Of a DNA stretch of 12,485 nt, positions 1 through 7,240 are shown one piece after another. A program made the position numbers and the translations under genes. Each line of letters begins with the position of its first letter. The stretch's first letter is position 1. Source of the stretch: Collinsella sp. (GTDB lineage: Bacteria; Actinomycetota; Coriobacteriia; Coriobacteriales; Coriobacteriaceae); NCBI GenBank assembly GCA_019419645.1, contig DXZN01000036.1:8196-20680 (forward strand). Direction: 5' to 3'. The notes under the pieces are model-generated. The model was not told the DNA's origin. It saw only the letters and a list, made by a program, of their open reading frames with translations, and did no database searches.

Positions 1-1156
1 CCTGCGCTACGGCAACTACGAAATCTTGGAGAACGACTACGGCATCTCGCTGCGTGAGCTTGTCGCCTTTGCCGATGCCACCTACACCGCCGGTGAGTCC
101 ATCACCCCGCTGATCAAGGCCATCAACGTGCTGCTCTTTAAGCTCGAGGGTCAGATTATCCAGCGCCATCCCGAGTTCGACATGACCGACCGCCTGTTAC
201 TCGACAAGATCGACCACGACACCGGCACGGTCACGCTCGCCGACGGCAGCGTGTGGCCGCTCACGACCAACGACTTCCCCACCGTCGACCCGACGGACCC
301 CTATACGCTCACGCCCCAGGAGCAGCACATCATCGACAAGCTCGTGTCCGAGTTTGTCACCGCCGATCACCTGCATCGCCATATCGATTTCCTCTATTCC
401 CACGGCTCGATGTACAAGGTTGCCAACGGCAACCTGCTGTTCCATGGCTGCGTGCCACTCAACGAAGACGGCACCATTAGCAGCATGAACTGCCTGGGCA
501 CCTGGCACACTGGCCGCGATTATCTCGATTTTTGCGACTACATCGCCCGCCGCGCCTGGCGTGTGGGCGACCGCGACGCTCTCGACTGGATGTGGTACCT
601 GTGGATTGGCTTTAACTCACCCGCCAGCGGACGCCTGGTGCGTACCTTTGAGCGCGCCTATATCGCCGATAAGAGCACCTGGGTCGAGCCGATGGACCCG
701 TACTTTACGCTTACCAAGTCGCCCTCGGTCTGCGACGACATCATGCGCGAGTTTGGCGTCACGCCCATGGCATGTTCACCGACTGGCCACATCATCAACG
801 GCCACACGCCCGTTAAAACCACCAAGGGCGAGCAGCCCATCCGCGCCGAGGGCAAGCTGCTGGTCATCGATGGCGGCTTCTGCCGCGCTTACCATCCCAA
901 GACGGGTATCGCCGGCTATACGCTCATCTCGAGCTCGCGCGGCTGCCGCCTCAAGTCGCACCGGGCCTTTACGACGGTTGCCGAGGCACTCACCCGCAAC
1001 GTCGATATCGAAAGCGAGACCAACCGCTTTGACGAGGCCGACCGTCGCCGCATGGTGAGCGACACCGATTCCGGTGCCAAGATCCGCAGCCAGATCCAGG
1101 ACCTGCGCCAGCTGCTCGATGCATATAGAAACGGTGCTATCGAGGAGCGCGCCTAG
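1..1156 (+). CDS. fbp: Fructose-1,6-bisphosphatase class III, 3' part (5' end outside window)
   Basis: Hydrolyses fructose-1,6-bisphosphate to fructose-6-phosphate in gluconeogenesis, in the cytosol; class III enzymes are Mn-dependent and typical of Firmicutes and relatives. The reading frame is open from base 2 to the TAG at 1154-1156, giving 384 visible residues of a family usually around 640-670, so roughly the first 260-290 are missing. The first visible residues are LRYGNYEILENDYG, and the TTG at 26 is just an internal Leu codon. Recognisable family segments are LFHGCVPL (His at 443-445), NCLGTWHTGRDYLDF, the metallophosphatase-like GHTPV (800-814) and VIDGGFCRAYHPKTGIAGY near the C-terminus. 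The family is grouped, as I recall, with calcineurin-like phosphoesterases. The next gene, gtrA1, follows after 78 bases containing a stem-loop. The frame is intact and no anomaly is seen. Confidence 0.95.
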   Translation, partial: LRYGNYEILENDYGISLRELVAFADATYTAGESITPLIKAINVLLFKLEGQIIQRHPEFDMTDRLLLDKIDHDTGTVTLADGSVWPLTTNDFPTVDPTDPYTLTPQEQHIIDKLVSEFVTADHLHRHIDFLYSHGSMYKVANGNLLFHGCVPLNEDGTISSMNCLGTWHTGRDYLDFCDYIARRAWRVGDRDALDWMWYLWIGFNSPASGRLVRTFERAYIADKSTWVEPMDPYFTLTKSPSVCDDIMREFGVTPMACSPTGHIINGHTPVKTTKGEQPIRAEGKLLVIDGGFCRAYHPKTGIAGYTLISSSRGCRLKSHRAFTTVAEALTRNVDIESETNRFDEADRRRMVSDTDSGAKIRSQIQDLRQLLDAYRNGAIEERA

Positions 1157-1163
1157 CACCACC

Positions 1164-1204
1164 CGTGGGGATTGGCTAAACTTGCTGAGTTTGTCATCCC
1201 CGCG
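1164..1204 (+). other. Intercistronic stem-loop between fbp and gtrA1
   Basis: CGTGGGGAT (1164-1172) pairs with ATCCCCGCG (1196-1204), nine pairs including one G-U. Inside it AAACT (1178-1182) pairs with AGTTT (1188-1192) around a 5-base loop. No T-run follows, so it is not a standard terminator. It could stabilise mRNA ends or adjust gtrA1 expression. A separate GC-rich palindrome, GGCGCC-CC-GGCGCC, follows at 1204-1217. Confidence 0.45.
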
Positions 1205-1234
1205 GCGCCCCGGCGCCACCATAAGGCAGGTACC

Positions 1235-1630
1235 ATGCAAAAGCTCCTTGCGCAGATCATGAAGTTTGGCGTCGTCGGCGTCATTGCCACGGTCATCGAC
1301 TTTGGCATTATGAATCTGCTCCACTACGGTCTGGGCCTCAACATCCTAATCGCCAACACCAGCGGCTTTATCATCTCACTCATCTTTAACTACCTCGCCA
1401 GCATGAAGTACGTGTTTGCGCACAAGGAGGGCATGAGCCGCCGCCGCGAGTTCATTATCTTTGTCGTGCTGTCTGTGATCGGTTTGGGACTCAACGACGG
1501 CATCGTGCTGGCGCTCAACGCCGGCCTGGGGCTCGAGGCCAATATCGCCAAGATTTGCGCCACCGCGCTTGTCATGGTCTACAACTTTGTGACCCGAAAG
1601 ATCTTCCTGGAAGGCGACGAGACCAAGTAA
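1235..1630 (+). CDS. GtrA-family small membrane protein, first copy
   Basis: GtrA-family proteins are about 120-150 residues with four membrane segments. Characterised members help move lipid-linked sugars (undecaprenyl-phosphate-glucose) across the membrane or support cell-surface glycan synthesis; the substrate here is unknown. The 131-residue product shows four hydrophobic stretches at about residues 11-32, 36-58, 70-92 and 97-118, a conserved FGVVG near the N-terminus and a basic loop around GMSRRREF. I chose ATG 1235 because AAGGCAGG lies just upstream and the protein then starts right before the first membrane segment. A TTG at 1172 would add 21 non-membrane residues and lacks a good ribosome site. 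It lies 78 bases after fbp and may be co-transcribed with it. A diverged paralogue follows at 1849. Confidence 0.88.
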   Translation: MQKLLAQIMKFGVVGVIATVIDFGIMNLLHYGLGLNILIANTSGFIISLIFNYLASMKYVFAHKEGMSRRREFIIFVVLSVIGLGLNDGIVLALNAGLGLEANIAKICATALVMVYNFVTRKIFLEGDETK

Positions 1631-1650
1631 CTCGCAACCTTACAGCTTTA

Positions 1651-1700
1651 CAATGCCCACAGATGACGCGCGTCGAGCGCTGTGTTGTTCGTGGGCATTG
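1651..1700 (+). other. 10-bp perfect inverted repeat with 30-base loop between the gtrA genes
   Basis: CAATGCCCAC (1651-1660) is an exact reverse complement of GTGGGCATTG (1691-1700). The loop contains its own palindrome GACGCGCGTC (1665-1674). The sequence after the right arm is not a T-run, so a classical terminator is unlikely. It sits in the 218-base gap 1631-1848, which otherwise is fairly AT-rich and shows no convincing gene. A GATAAT at 1743-1748 could be a -10 box for gtrA2, but its -35 is poor. Confidence 0.5.
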
Positions 1701-1848
1701 CTCGTTTACGGGCAAATTTTCAACGTTTGCGGATTAGCACTTGATAATTTGGCGAGTTCGTATAGTTCTTGGCAAAGACCTTACGTTTCCCTTGCAAAAG
1801 CTCTAAAGTATCCTCTGCTCGATTCATCAACGCATTGGATGTGATTAC

Positions 1849-2256
1849 GTGCGCAAGGCACTGGCACAACCTCATACCAAGCAGTTCCTCAAGTTCGCTG
1901 TCGTGGGTCTTATCTCCTTTGGCATCGACTGGGGTATGCTCATTGCGCTCGTCGAGCTGTTTCACCTCGACTTTTTGATGAGCACCACGGTCTCGTTTAC
2001 CACGTCCGTCGTGGTCAACTACTGGCTCAGCATGAAGTATGTGTTCGACCACCGCGAGGGCATGAGCCGCAAGCGCGAGTTCACGATCTTCACCATCCTG
2101 TCGGTGATCGGCCTGGGCCTCAACGACCTATACATGTTTGTGGGCGTCACGTTTTTGAGCATCGGCTACCAGGCCATGAAGGCCATCGCCACATTCCTCG
2201 TCACCTGGTACAACTACTTCAGCCGTCGCTTCTTCCTCGAGGGCGCACGGTCGTAG
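1849..2256 (+). CDS. GtrA-family small membrane protein, second copy
   Basis: The 135-residue product has the GtrA plan of four membrane segments (about residues 14-37, 41-62, 73-96 and 101-124). It starts at GTG 1849; an in-frame TAA lies at 1804-1806 and no better start codon comes between. The ribosome site is weak (GGAT at 1837-1840). Compared with the gene at 1235 it shares SMKYVF, EGMSR, REF and an almost identical LSVIGLGLND segment, and ends in a similar FLEG tail, so the two are paralogues from an old tandem duplication. They are separated by 218 bases, so gtrA2 may have its own promoter. A strong terminator follows 26 bases after the stop. The transported lipid-linked sugar cannot be told from sequence. 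Confidence 0.87.
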   Translation: MRKALAQPHTKQFLKFAVVGLISFGIDWGMLIALVELFHLDFLMSTTVSFTTSVVVNYWLSMKYVFDHREGMSRKREFTIFTILSVIGLGLNDLYMFVGVTFLSIGYQAMKAIATFLVTWYNYFSRRFFLEGARS

Positions 2257-2282
2257 TCGATTCGCTATTTGCTTGAATGTAT

Positions 2283-2316
2283 AACCGGTTGGAATTCCCA
2301 TTCCAACCGGTTTTTT
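2283..2316 (+). terminator. Rho-independent terminator of the fbp-gtrA block
   Basis: A perfect 13-bp stem pairs AACCGGTTGGAAT (2283-2295) with ATTCCAACCGGTT (2300-2312) around the loop TCCC. The right arm runs into six T (2311-2316), then G and three more T. It lies 26 bases after gtrA2. Confidence 0.95.
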
Positions 2317-2349
2317 GTTTGCCGAGAGACCGGGCGGCCCGGTCCCATT

Positions 2350-2392
2350 CGCATGAAAACGGGCGGCCCGGATGTTTGTCCGAACCGCCCGT
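2350..2392 (-). terminator. Rho-independent terminator of the minus-strand DUF4430 operon
   Basis: Read on the minus strand, ACGGGCGG (2392-2385) pairs with CCGCCCGT (2366-2359), with an inner GGA/TCC helix, followed by TTTTC (2358 onward). It lies 22 bases beyond the stop of the gene ending at 2415. The 12-mer CGGGCGGCCCGG occurs at 2331-2342 and again at 2360-2371, the second copy forming one arm of this stem. Confidence 0.85.
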
Positions 2393-2414
2393 CTGGCGCG
2401 CTATGTCGAGGCCT

Positions 2415-3302
2415 CTAGCCTGTAACGTAATACCAGACCACGTTGTCGCCGTTGGAGAGAACGTAGTTGCTGCAGGCCGTCATGGGCGTTGTGCCGTTGA
2501 CGGAGTACATCCAGCCGCTCGTACCGCCGTACTGTTTCTCCGCCAAACCACCAATCGCGGAGACATACGTGCCGTACGACGAGCCATGTGCGTTGACAGA
2601 AAGGCCCAGCGCGCACAGGGCATCGTAGACGGTAGCGCCTTCGTTAAAGGTAAAGGTGCCACCAGAAGACACAGGATTGCCCACAGCGCTCGATGTGACC
2701 GAAACCGTCACTGTTATGTAGCTGGACTCCTGCGAGCCGCTCTGGCCGCCCGAGGAGGCGTTTCCACCATTAGAGGATGAGGCTCCATCAGACGACTGGC
2801 CACCGCCAGACGCATTGGAAGTATCGCCGACTCCCGTATTTTGGGCAGCGGATTTATCGCCAGACTTCTTGCCGTCCTGACCATCGGACTTCTTGCTATC
2901 CAAGCTTTTATCCGATTCCTTGTCCGAAGACTCGGAATCGTCCTTGCCGTCGTTCGAACCCTTGGACTCGTCTTTTGCATCATTCGATGACTTGGAGTCC
3001 TCGGAACTGGCCTCGCCCGAAGCCATAGTCGAGCCAGACGCCTTGGTGTCCTTGGTGACGACGCTCTCCCCCGTCACGGCCTGAATGATCCAGTCGATGG
3101 ACCAGGCGCCGCTCTCGGAAGGATGGACGAAGCCCAGCGAGACGACGATCAGAATGGTGCACGCGGCAGTCAAAACGCCAAGGAGCGCCTTGCGACGAGG
3201 GGCGGACGCCGCCGAAGCGGCGCCCTGTTGCTTTGTATCGTCGAACTGAATGAACGAGGAATCTGGTTGCTTGGGGTCAGCGTCCTTGGATTTATTGGAC
3301 AC
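2415..3302 (-). CDS. Membrane-anchored protein with one DUF4430 (transcobalamin C-terminal-like) domain
   Basis: The 295-residue product has a short cytoplasmic N-terminus (1-36) and one membrane segment (about 38-60, after an Arg-Arg-Lys). A Ser/Asp/Lys spacer and then a Ser/Gly/Asn spacer (about 85-193) lead to a C-terminal DUF4430 domain (about 195-295) with the hallmark GTSGWMYSVNGTTP and NGDNVVWYYV. There is no lipobox: the TAAC in the hydrophobic stretch is followed by more membrane residues. The domain therefore probably faces outward on an uncleaved N-terminal anchor. I chose GTG 3302 because AGGTGA, complementary to the 16S 3' end, lies 5 bases before it; the GTG at 3311 (three more residues) is possible. 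It starts about 10 bases after the stop of the large DUF4430 gene, so both are one operon under the riboswitch. Ligand binding, perhaps of corrinoids, is inferred. Confidence 0.87.
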   Translation of the reverse strand: MSNKSKDADPKQPDSSFIQFDDTKQQGAASAASAPRRKALLGVLTAACTILIVVSLGFVHPSESGAWSIDWIIQAVTGESVVTKDTKASGSTMASGEASSEDSKSSNDAKDESKGSNDGKDDSESSDKESDKSLDSKKSDGQDGKKSGDKSAAQNTGVGDTSNASGGGQSSDGASSSNGGNASSGGQSGSQESSYITVTVSVTSSAVGNPVSSGGTFTFNEGATVYDALCALGLSVNAHGSSYGTYVSAIGGLAEKQYGGTSGWMYSVNGTTPMTACSNYVLSNGDNVVWYYVTG

Positions 3303-3311
3303 AGCCCTCAC

Positions 3312-6300
3312 CTACCGACGTTTGGTGAACACGAACACGCCGACGATGGCGAGACCGATGACGCCGGCGGCAACGCCAACAATGGCGAGCGGGTTGGTGC
3401 CAGCCTCCTGCTCGGAGGCACTAGAGGACTTCTTAGCAGTGGTCGTGGAAGCAGCACCCGTATCGGACTTGGAATCGGACTTCTTGTCGGACTTGCTGTC
3501 CTTCTTGTCAGACTTCTTGTCAGACTTCTTCTCGTCCTTCTTATCGGACTTATCGGAGTCCTTCTTGTCGGACTTGTTGTCCTTGGTCTCGGTCTTGGTC
3601 GACACCGTCGTCTTGGTCGCCGGCTTATGACCCGGGGCGATAGCGCCGCCGGCCTGCTGGCCCTTCGTGCCGGAGCCGGAACCCGTGCCCGTGCCAGCAC
3701 CGGAACCGTTGCCAGCGCCACCGTTGCCACCATTAGTGCCAGAACCGCCATTGCCGCCAGGGTTAACAGCATTCTTGGTCCACTTGGCATACAGCGTCAG
3801 ATCGGCCGTCACCGGCGTACTGAAGTCATACGCCTGCGTGCAAGCCTCATCGGTGAACCAACCGCCGAAAATGTAGCCATCGCGCGTCGGATCGGCCGGC
3901 TTGACCAGCTTGCCGTCGGCCGTAGCCACAAACTTAGTGTCGCAAGCAGACCCGCCGTTGGAATTAAAGGCAACCGTCCAAGACTCAACAGCCCCGAGCT
4001 TGAACAGCGTGCCCGAATCATTGATGTAGTAGAGGTTGCCAGAAGCATCGGCAATGACCGGAGAGTCACAGTATTGGTAATGGCCCGCCGCATCATAAAT
4101 CTGCGTCGCCTCTGCGTCGCCGAGCGTATAGCGATACACGCCACCACCAGCAGAGTAGCTGACGTAATCCTTGCTATCCGCGCTGTTAACGGTGAAGTAC
4201 ACATAGGTCTTGCCGCCCTGAACACTCACCAGCGGAGTAGCAGCAATACCGTTGAGGCCAGCCGGCAGCGCCTTGCCGTCGGCAGCAGCGACCATCGTGG
4301 TCTTACCCGTCTTCAGGTTATAGAGAACCAGAGCAGAGCCAGTAGCCGTCTGTCCGCCGGCAATCAGATTGTCACCAGACACCGCAGGGGCGCTCAGATT
4401 ATTCGTAAGGCCCAGATCAACCGTCTTCTGTTCACTCAGCACGCCCTTTGCCGAAAGCGAAATCACATGGAGCATTCCGTCGTGCGTCATCTGATAGAAG
4501 GTCGAACCATTGGACGGATCGGCAATGCAATCGGCATTTGCGACAGCGCCGAGCTTCATGGTCGAAACGACATCGCCCGTCGTCTTATCAATGCACTTAA
4601 GCGTGCCCGCGCTCGTAGGAACAATGGTGTACTTATCCGTCAGCGCAGCACCAGTCCAATAATAGCCCTCGGAAGGGTCAATGTTCTGCCAAGAGACTTC
4701 GCCCGTGGCAATCTTGATACGCTTCAGGGAGCCGTTGCCGTAGGTCGCGTTGTAGTTCTCGTCATATGAAATATCGACCGTACCAACATAGATGTACTCG
4801 CCATCCGAAACCACGGTGCAGGAGCTCTGCGTCAAGTCCGTCAAACCAGGCGTCAGCCACTTGCAGATCAGCTTGTCCGCAGTAATCGCCTGGACCGCAC
4901 CGCCGTTGAGCGGAACGATGATAAGGCCATTGGCATAGATCGGACGAGAGGTATAGCTCACCTTGGAGGCAAGCGGCGCAGAGGCAACCTTTTTACCCGT
5001 GGACGAATCGATCTTAATGAGCTCGTTCTCGGTCGCGATGTACACAAAACCGTTAGCAATGACAGGCTCGCTGCAGTTGGCATACTGCTGGCCAGACTCG
5101 GCCTTCCAATCGAAGGCCCACTTAAGACCAGCGGCCTGCGCAGGCGTCTTGGCATCCGTTACGGTCGAACCGTTGCCACTGTTGCCGTAGCCGGCCCACT
5201 CGGCATCCCAATCAGGAGTCGTCGCACTCGGGTCCACGACAATCTTGTCAGGATCGGGCATGGGCGAATCGTCGGTGGTATAGGCAAGCGTAACCTTATC
5301 GTCGCTCTTGAGCGTAATCTGATTGGCGCAGAGTAAGGAGGGCTCTCCATTGATATACAGATGCCAATATTTATTGGTCGCAGCATCCCAGACATACGGC
5401 TTGTGATCGAACGGCGAAGTAATGGAATTCAGGAACCAGTATGCACCGCTCTGGGAGGCGTTGTAATCAACGCTCTTCGCCTTCAGAACCGTCTCAATAA
5501 GGTCCTGGGCCGTAGAGCCTTCGGGCAGAGAAACATTGCTTGCCGAGCCCCAGCGAGTATTGTTGCCGTTGACATCGGGACCGATAACATCGACGGACCC
5601 AAGAACCTGACCGGGGAGGGCATCGGCGTCAGCACCATACATAAAGGTGACGGCGTCACCCTCCTGGAGCTTGTAGGCACCGGCGCCAACGTCGGCGAAC
5701 TTGCCATTTACGTAGAAGCGCCAATAGCTATTGGTCGCAGCATCCCAGCCATAGGACTTACCATCGAACGGCGAAGTAATGCCGTTGAGGAACCAGCCCC
5801 AAGACGATTCGCCAGCATCGAGAGTAAGGCCGGTCTGCTCAAGGAGATCCTTGGCAGTAGAACCCGCCTTGAGACTCGTCTGGCCCGTCGAAGCCCAAAC
5901 CTGCTGCTTGCCGTCCTTGTCCTTACCGAGGACCTGAACGGAAGCATGGACGGAATCGGACGGCAACTGGTCGCCCCAGCCACCGTAGAACCACGTAACG
6001 GTATCGCCAGCATGAATGGTGACATTGTCTGCCGTGTAGTCGCTCGACTTGCCGTTAATGAACAGCTGCCAATGGGTCGAATAATCGAGCGGCGTACCCA
6101 GCTCAACGCCGTTGTACTTAAGGCTCAGAATGAAGGAGCCCGCAGCAACGGCGTCGATGCCATTCGCCTCGAGCGCGACCTTCGTAAGGTCAAGTGCGCT
6201 CGAGCCGGACGTCACCACATACTGCGCGTTATCGACCCAAGTCTGAGTCTTGCCCTGGGCATCGCGACCAATGACGGTCACATTAGCGGCAACCTGGTCC

Positions 6301-7097
6301 TTAACGACAGGGGACACGCTACCAGCCGTATAGGCAAACTCAATCTTCTGCCCCTGGGTGAGCTTGACGCTGCTCGCGCCAACCGAGGAAGACGCGCCAT
6401 CGACGAACAGCTGCCAGAAGGCATAAGTCGTCGGATCGTAGGCAAGCGTGCGGCCATCGCTCGGGGATGTGATGCTTTTGAGGTAGAACCCGTATGCCGT
6501 GTTCGGATCGTAGTCCGCCTCGAAGCCCGTCTTCTCCTGCAGCTTAATAAAGGCATCCGCAGCCGTCGCGCCCTCGTCAAGCTTGAGCTGCGTAGGTGCC
6601 ACCCAGGTCTGAGCCTTGCCGTCGGCATCGGTGCCGATAATCGAGAACGAGACCTCGACTTGCTTCTTGGCGACATCGCCGGTTTCTGTCGGGCTCTCCG
6701 TCTGGACGGCAGCCGCGGCGGCAGATCTTGCTTGGTCAGCGGCTACCGTCGAAGACTGCTCACTCGCGGCAGGGTTCTCCCCCGTCGCCGAGCCTTCGTC
6801 GCCAGCTGCCGCCCCTGTTGTGGCGGCACTAGCTGCGGGCGTGCTCCCAGAATCTGAAACCTCGGCGCCGCTCTGCTCGGCGGCACCGCCCGCAAGCGCT
6901 GCACCCTCGTCCGGCGTCGCAGCCTGAGCCACAGCCTCGGCAATGCCCTCGGCGCCCTCGGCCCACAGCTGAGCCGGCGTGGTGCCAAAGGCCATCGCGA
7001 AGGCCAGGAATGCCACCAGGCCGCGCTTGGCTACGCCGCGCGCAATTGCGCCTCGGCGATGCGAGACGCGCTGGCGCTCGTCCACAAACATATCCAT
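3312..7097 (-). CDS. Large surface protein: four DUF4430 domains, PQQ-like beta-propeller, InlB repeat, C-terminal anchor
   Basis: The 1261-residue exported protein starts at ATG 7097, with AGGAG 4 bases upstream. In order it shows a signal peptide (hydrophobic core about 25-45), an Ala/Ser/Thr linker (47-142) and four DUF4430 domains (about 147-260, 269-372, 383-490, 499-608). The domains carry repeated SITSPxDxK and YWxxYxNG-type motifs. A PQQ-like beta-propeller (about 657-1037, blades with DSSTGK, DKTTGD, NLKTGK turns) follows, then one Listeria-Bacteroides/InlB B-repeat (1040-1108, GYIFGGWFTD). A Gly/Asn linker, a Lys/Asp/Ser spacer, a membrane helix (1236-1258) and the tail TKRR end it. 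No LPXTG is present. DUF4430 is Pfam's transcobalamin-like C-terminal family, and a cobalamin riboswitch precedes the gene, so surface corrinoid binding is the best inference. An in-frame ATG at 7178 with a G-rich ribosome site is an alternative start (1288 residues). Confidence 0.88.
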   Translation of the reverse strand: MDMFVDERQRVSHRRGAIARGVAKRGLVAFLAFAMAFGTTPAQLWAEGAEGIAEAVAQAATPDEGAALAGGAAEQSGAEVSDSGSTPAASAATTGAAAGDEGSATGENPAASEQSSTVAADQARSAAAAAVQTESPTETGDVAKKQVEVSFSIIGTDADGKAQTWVAPTQLKLDEGATAADAFIKLQEKTGFEADYDPNTAYGFYLKSITSPSDGRTLAYDPTTYAFWQLFVDGASSSVGASSVKLTQGQKIEFAYTAGSVSPVVKDQVAANVTVIGRDAQGKTQTWVDNAQYVVTSGSSALDLTKVALEANGIDAVAAGSFILSLKYNGVELGTPLDYSTHWQLFINGKSSDYTADNVTIHAGDTVTWFYGGWGDQLPSDSVHASVQVLGKDKDGKQQVWASTGQTSLKAGSTAKDLLEQTGLTLDAGESSWGWFLNGITSPFDGKSYGWDAATNSYWRFYVNGKFADVGAGAYKLQEGDAVTFMYGADADALPGQVLGSVDVIGPDVNGNNTRWGSASNVSLPEGSTAQDLIETVLKAKSVDYNASQSGAYWFLNSITSPFDHKPYVWDAATNKYWHLYINGEPSLLCANQITLKSDDKVTLAYTTDDSPMPDPDKIVVDPSATTPDWDAEWAGYGNSGNGSTVTDAKTPAQAAGLKWAFDWKAESGQQYANCSEPVIANGFVYIATENELIKIDSSTGKKVASAPLASKVSYTSRPIYANGLIIVPLNGGAVQAITADKLICKWLTPGLTDLTQSSCTVVSDGEYIYVGTVDISYDENYNATYGNGSLKRIKIATGEVSWQNIDPSEGYYWTGAALTDKYTIVPTSAGTLKCIDKTTGDVVSTMKLGAVANADCIADPSNGSTFYQMTHDGMLHVISLSAKGVLSEQKTVDLGLTNNLSAPAVSGDNLIAGGQTATGSALVLYNLKTGKTTMVAAADGKALPAGLNGIAATPLVSVQGGKTYVYFTVNSADSKDYVSYSAGGGVYRYTLGDAEATQIYDAAGHYQYCDSPVIADASGNLYYINDSGTLFKLGAVESWTVAFNSNGGSACDTKFVATADGKLVKPADPTRDGYIFGGWFTDEACTQAYDFSTPVTADLTLYAKWTKNAVNPGGNGGSGTNGGNGGAGNGSGAGTGTGSGSGTKGQQAGGAIAPGHKPATKTTVSTKTETKDNKSDKKDSDKSDKKDEKKSDKKSDKKDSKSDKKSDSKSDTGAASTTTAKKSSSASEQEAGTNPLAIVGVAAGVIGLAIVGVFVFTKRR
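3459..3596 (-). repeat. Lys/Asp/Ser-rich low-complexity repeat coding for a wall-spanning spacer
   Basis: Short imperfect repeats encode SDKK, DSDK and KKSDKK units, about 46 residues before the membrane anchor. On the plus strand they appear as repeated TTCTTGTCGGACTT-like words. Such charged, extended segments usually carry surface domains through the cell wall. The array is a likely site of length variation between strains. Confidence 0.7.
5274..6659 (-). repeat. Four tandem DUF4430 domain repeats within the large surface protein gene
   Basis: Approximate units are 6318-6659, 5982-6293, 5628-5951 and 5274-5603. Units three and four are closest: ATTGGTCGCAGCATCCCAG occurs at 5373-5391 and 5730-5748, and ATCGAACGGCGAAGTAATG at 5406-5424 and 5763-5781. 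Both pairs are exactly 357 bases (119 codons) apart, showing an in-frame duplication. Confidence 0.8.
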
Positions 7098-7240
7098 TTG
7101 TCTCCTACTGTCTGTACTTGGAGCGTTGCCTTGAGGCTGCCCCACGTCATCGCGCATGTTGCGCTCGAGTTCCCCCATCGGGGTCCCCCTTCCCTCCAGA
7201 GCCCTATGCACACCGGCGGCATACGCCGCAGCCGCATGCA
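7098..7240 (-). promoter_or_regulatory. Leader between the riboswitch and the surface protein start (expression platform)
   Basis: A hairpin GCGGC-GTAT-GCCGC lies at 7229-7216, with no T-run after it. Farther on is a G-rich tract (GGAGGGAAGGGGG, about 7197-7185) with CCCC at 7183-7180, before the in-frame ATG 7178. The lack of a terminator T-run suggests translational control, possibly by pairing of the G-rich ribosome site. This is inferred only. The well-spaced AGGAG before ATG 7097 is a second possible ribosome site. Confidence 0.4.

Noticed and set aside
1172..1234. Upstream TTG start for the first GtrA gene
   Set aside because: It lies within the intercistronic stem-loop, lacks a ribosome site and adds residues unlike the family.
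3120..3170. Lipoprotein signal in the small DUF4430 protein
   Set aside because: The TAAC before the Cys lacks the Leu/Val/Ile needed at -3, and the hydrophobic stretch continues after the Cys, which fits an uncleaved membrane anchor.
3459..3623. CRISPR-like or tandem non-coding repeat
   Set aside because: The repeated words are codons for Lys/Asp/Ser within an open reading frame, with no spacers of regular size.
3123..4769. Long plus-strand ORF of 548 residues opposite the surface protein gene
   Set aside because: It lies antisense to the well-supported DUF4430/propeller frame and encodes an Arg/Leu/Gly-rich, domain-free product typical of shadow frames in GC-rich DNA.
5361..6857. Long plus-strand ORF of 498 residues
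   Set aside because: It is antisense to the four DUF4430 domains, with no recognisable family and no ribosome site; a shadow frame.
7216..7229. Intrinsic terminator after the riboswitch
   Set aside because: The hairpin GCGGC-GTAT-GCCGC is not followed by a T-run.
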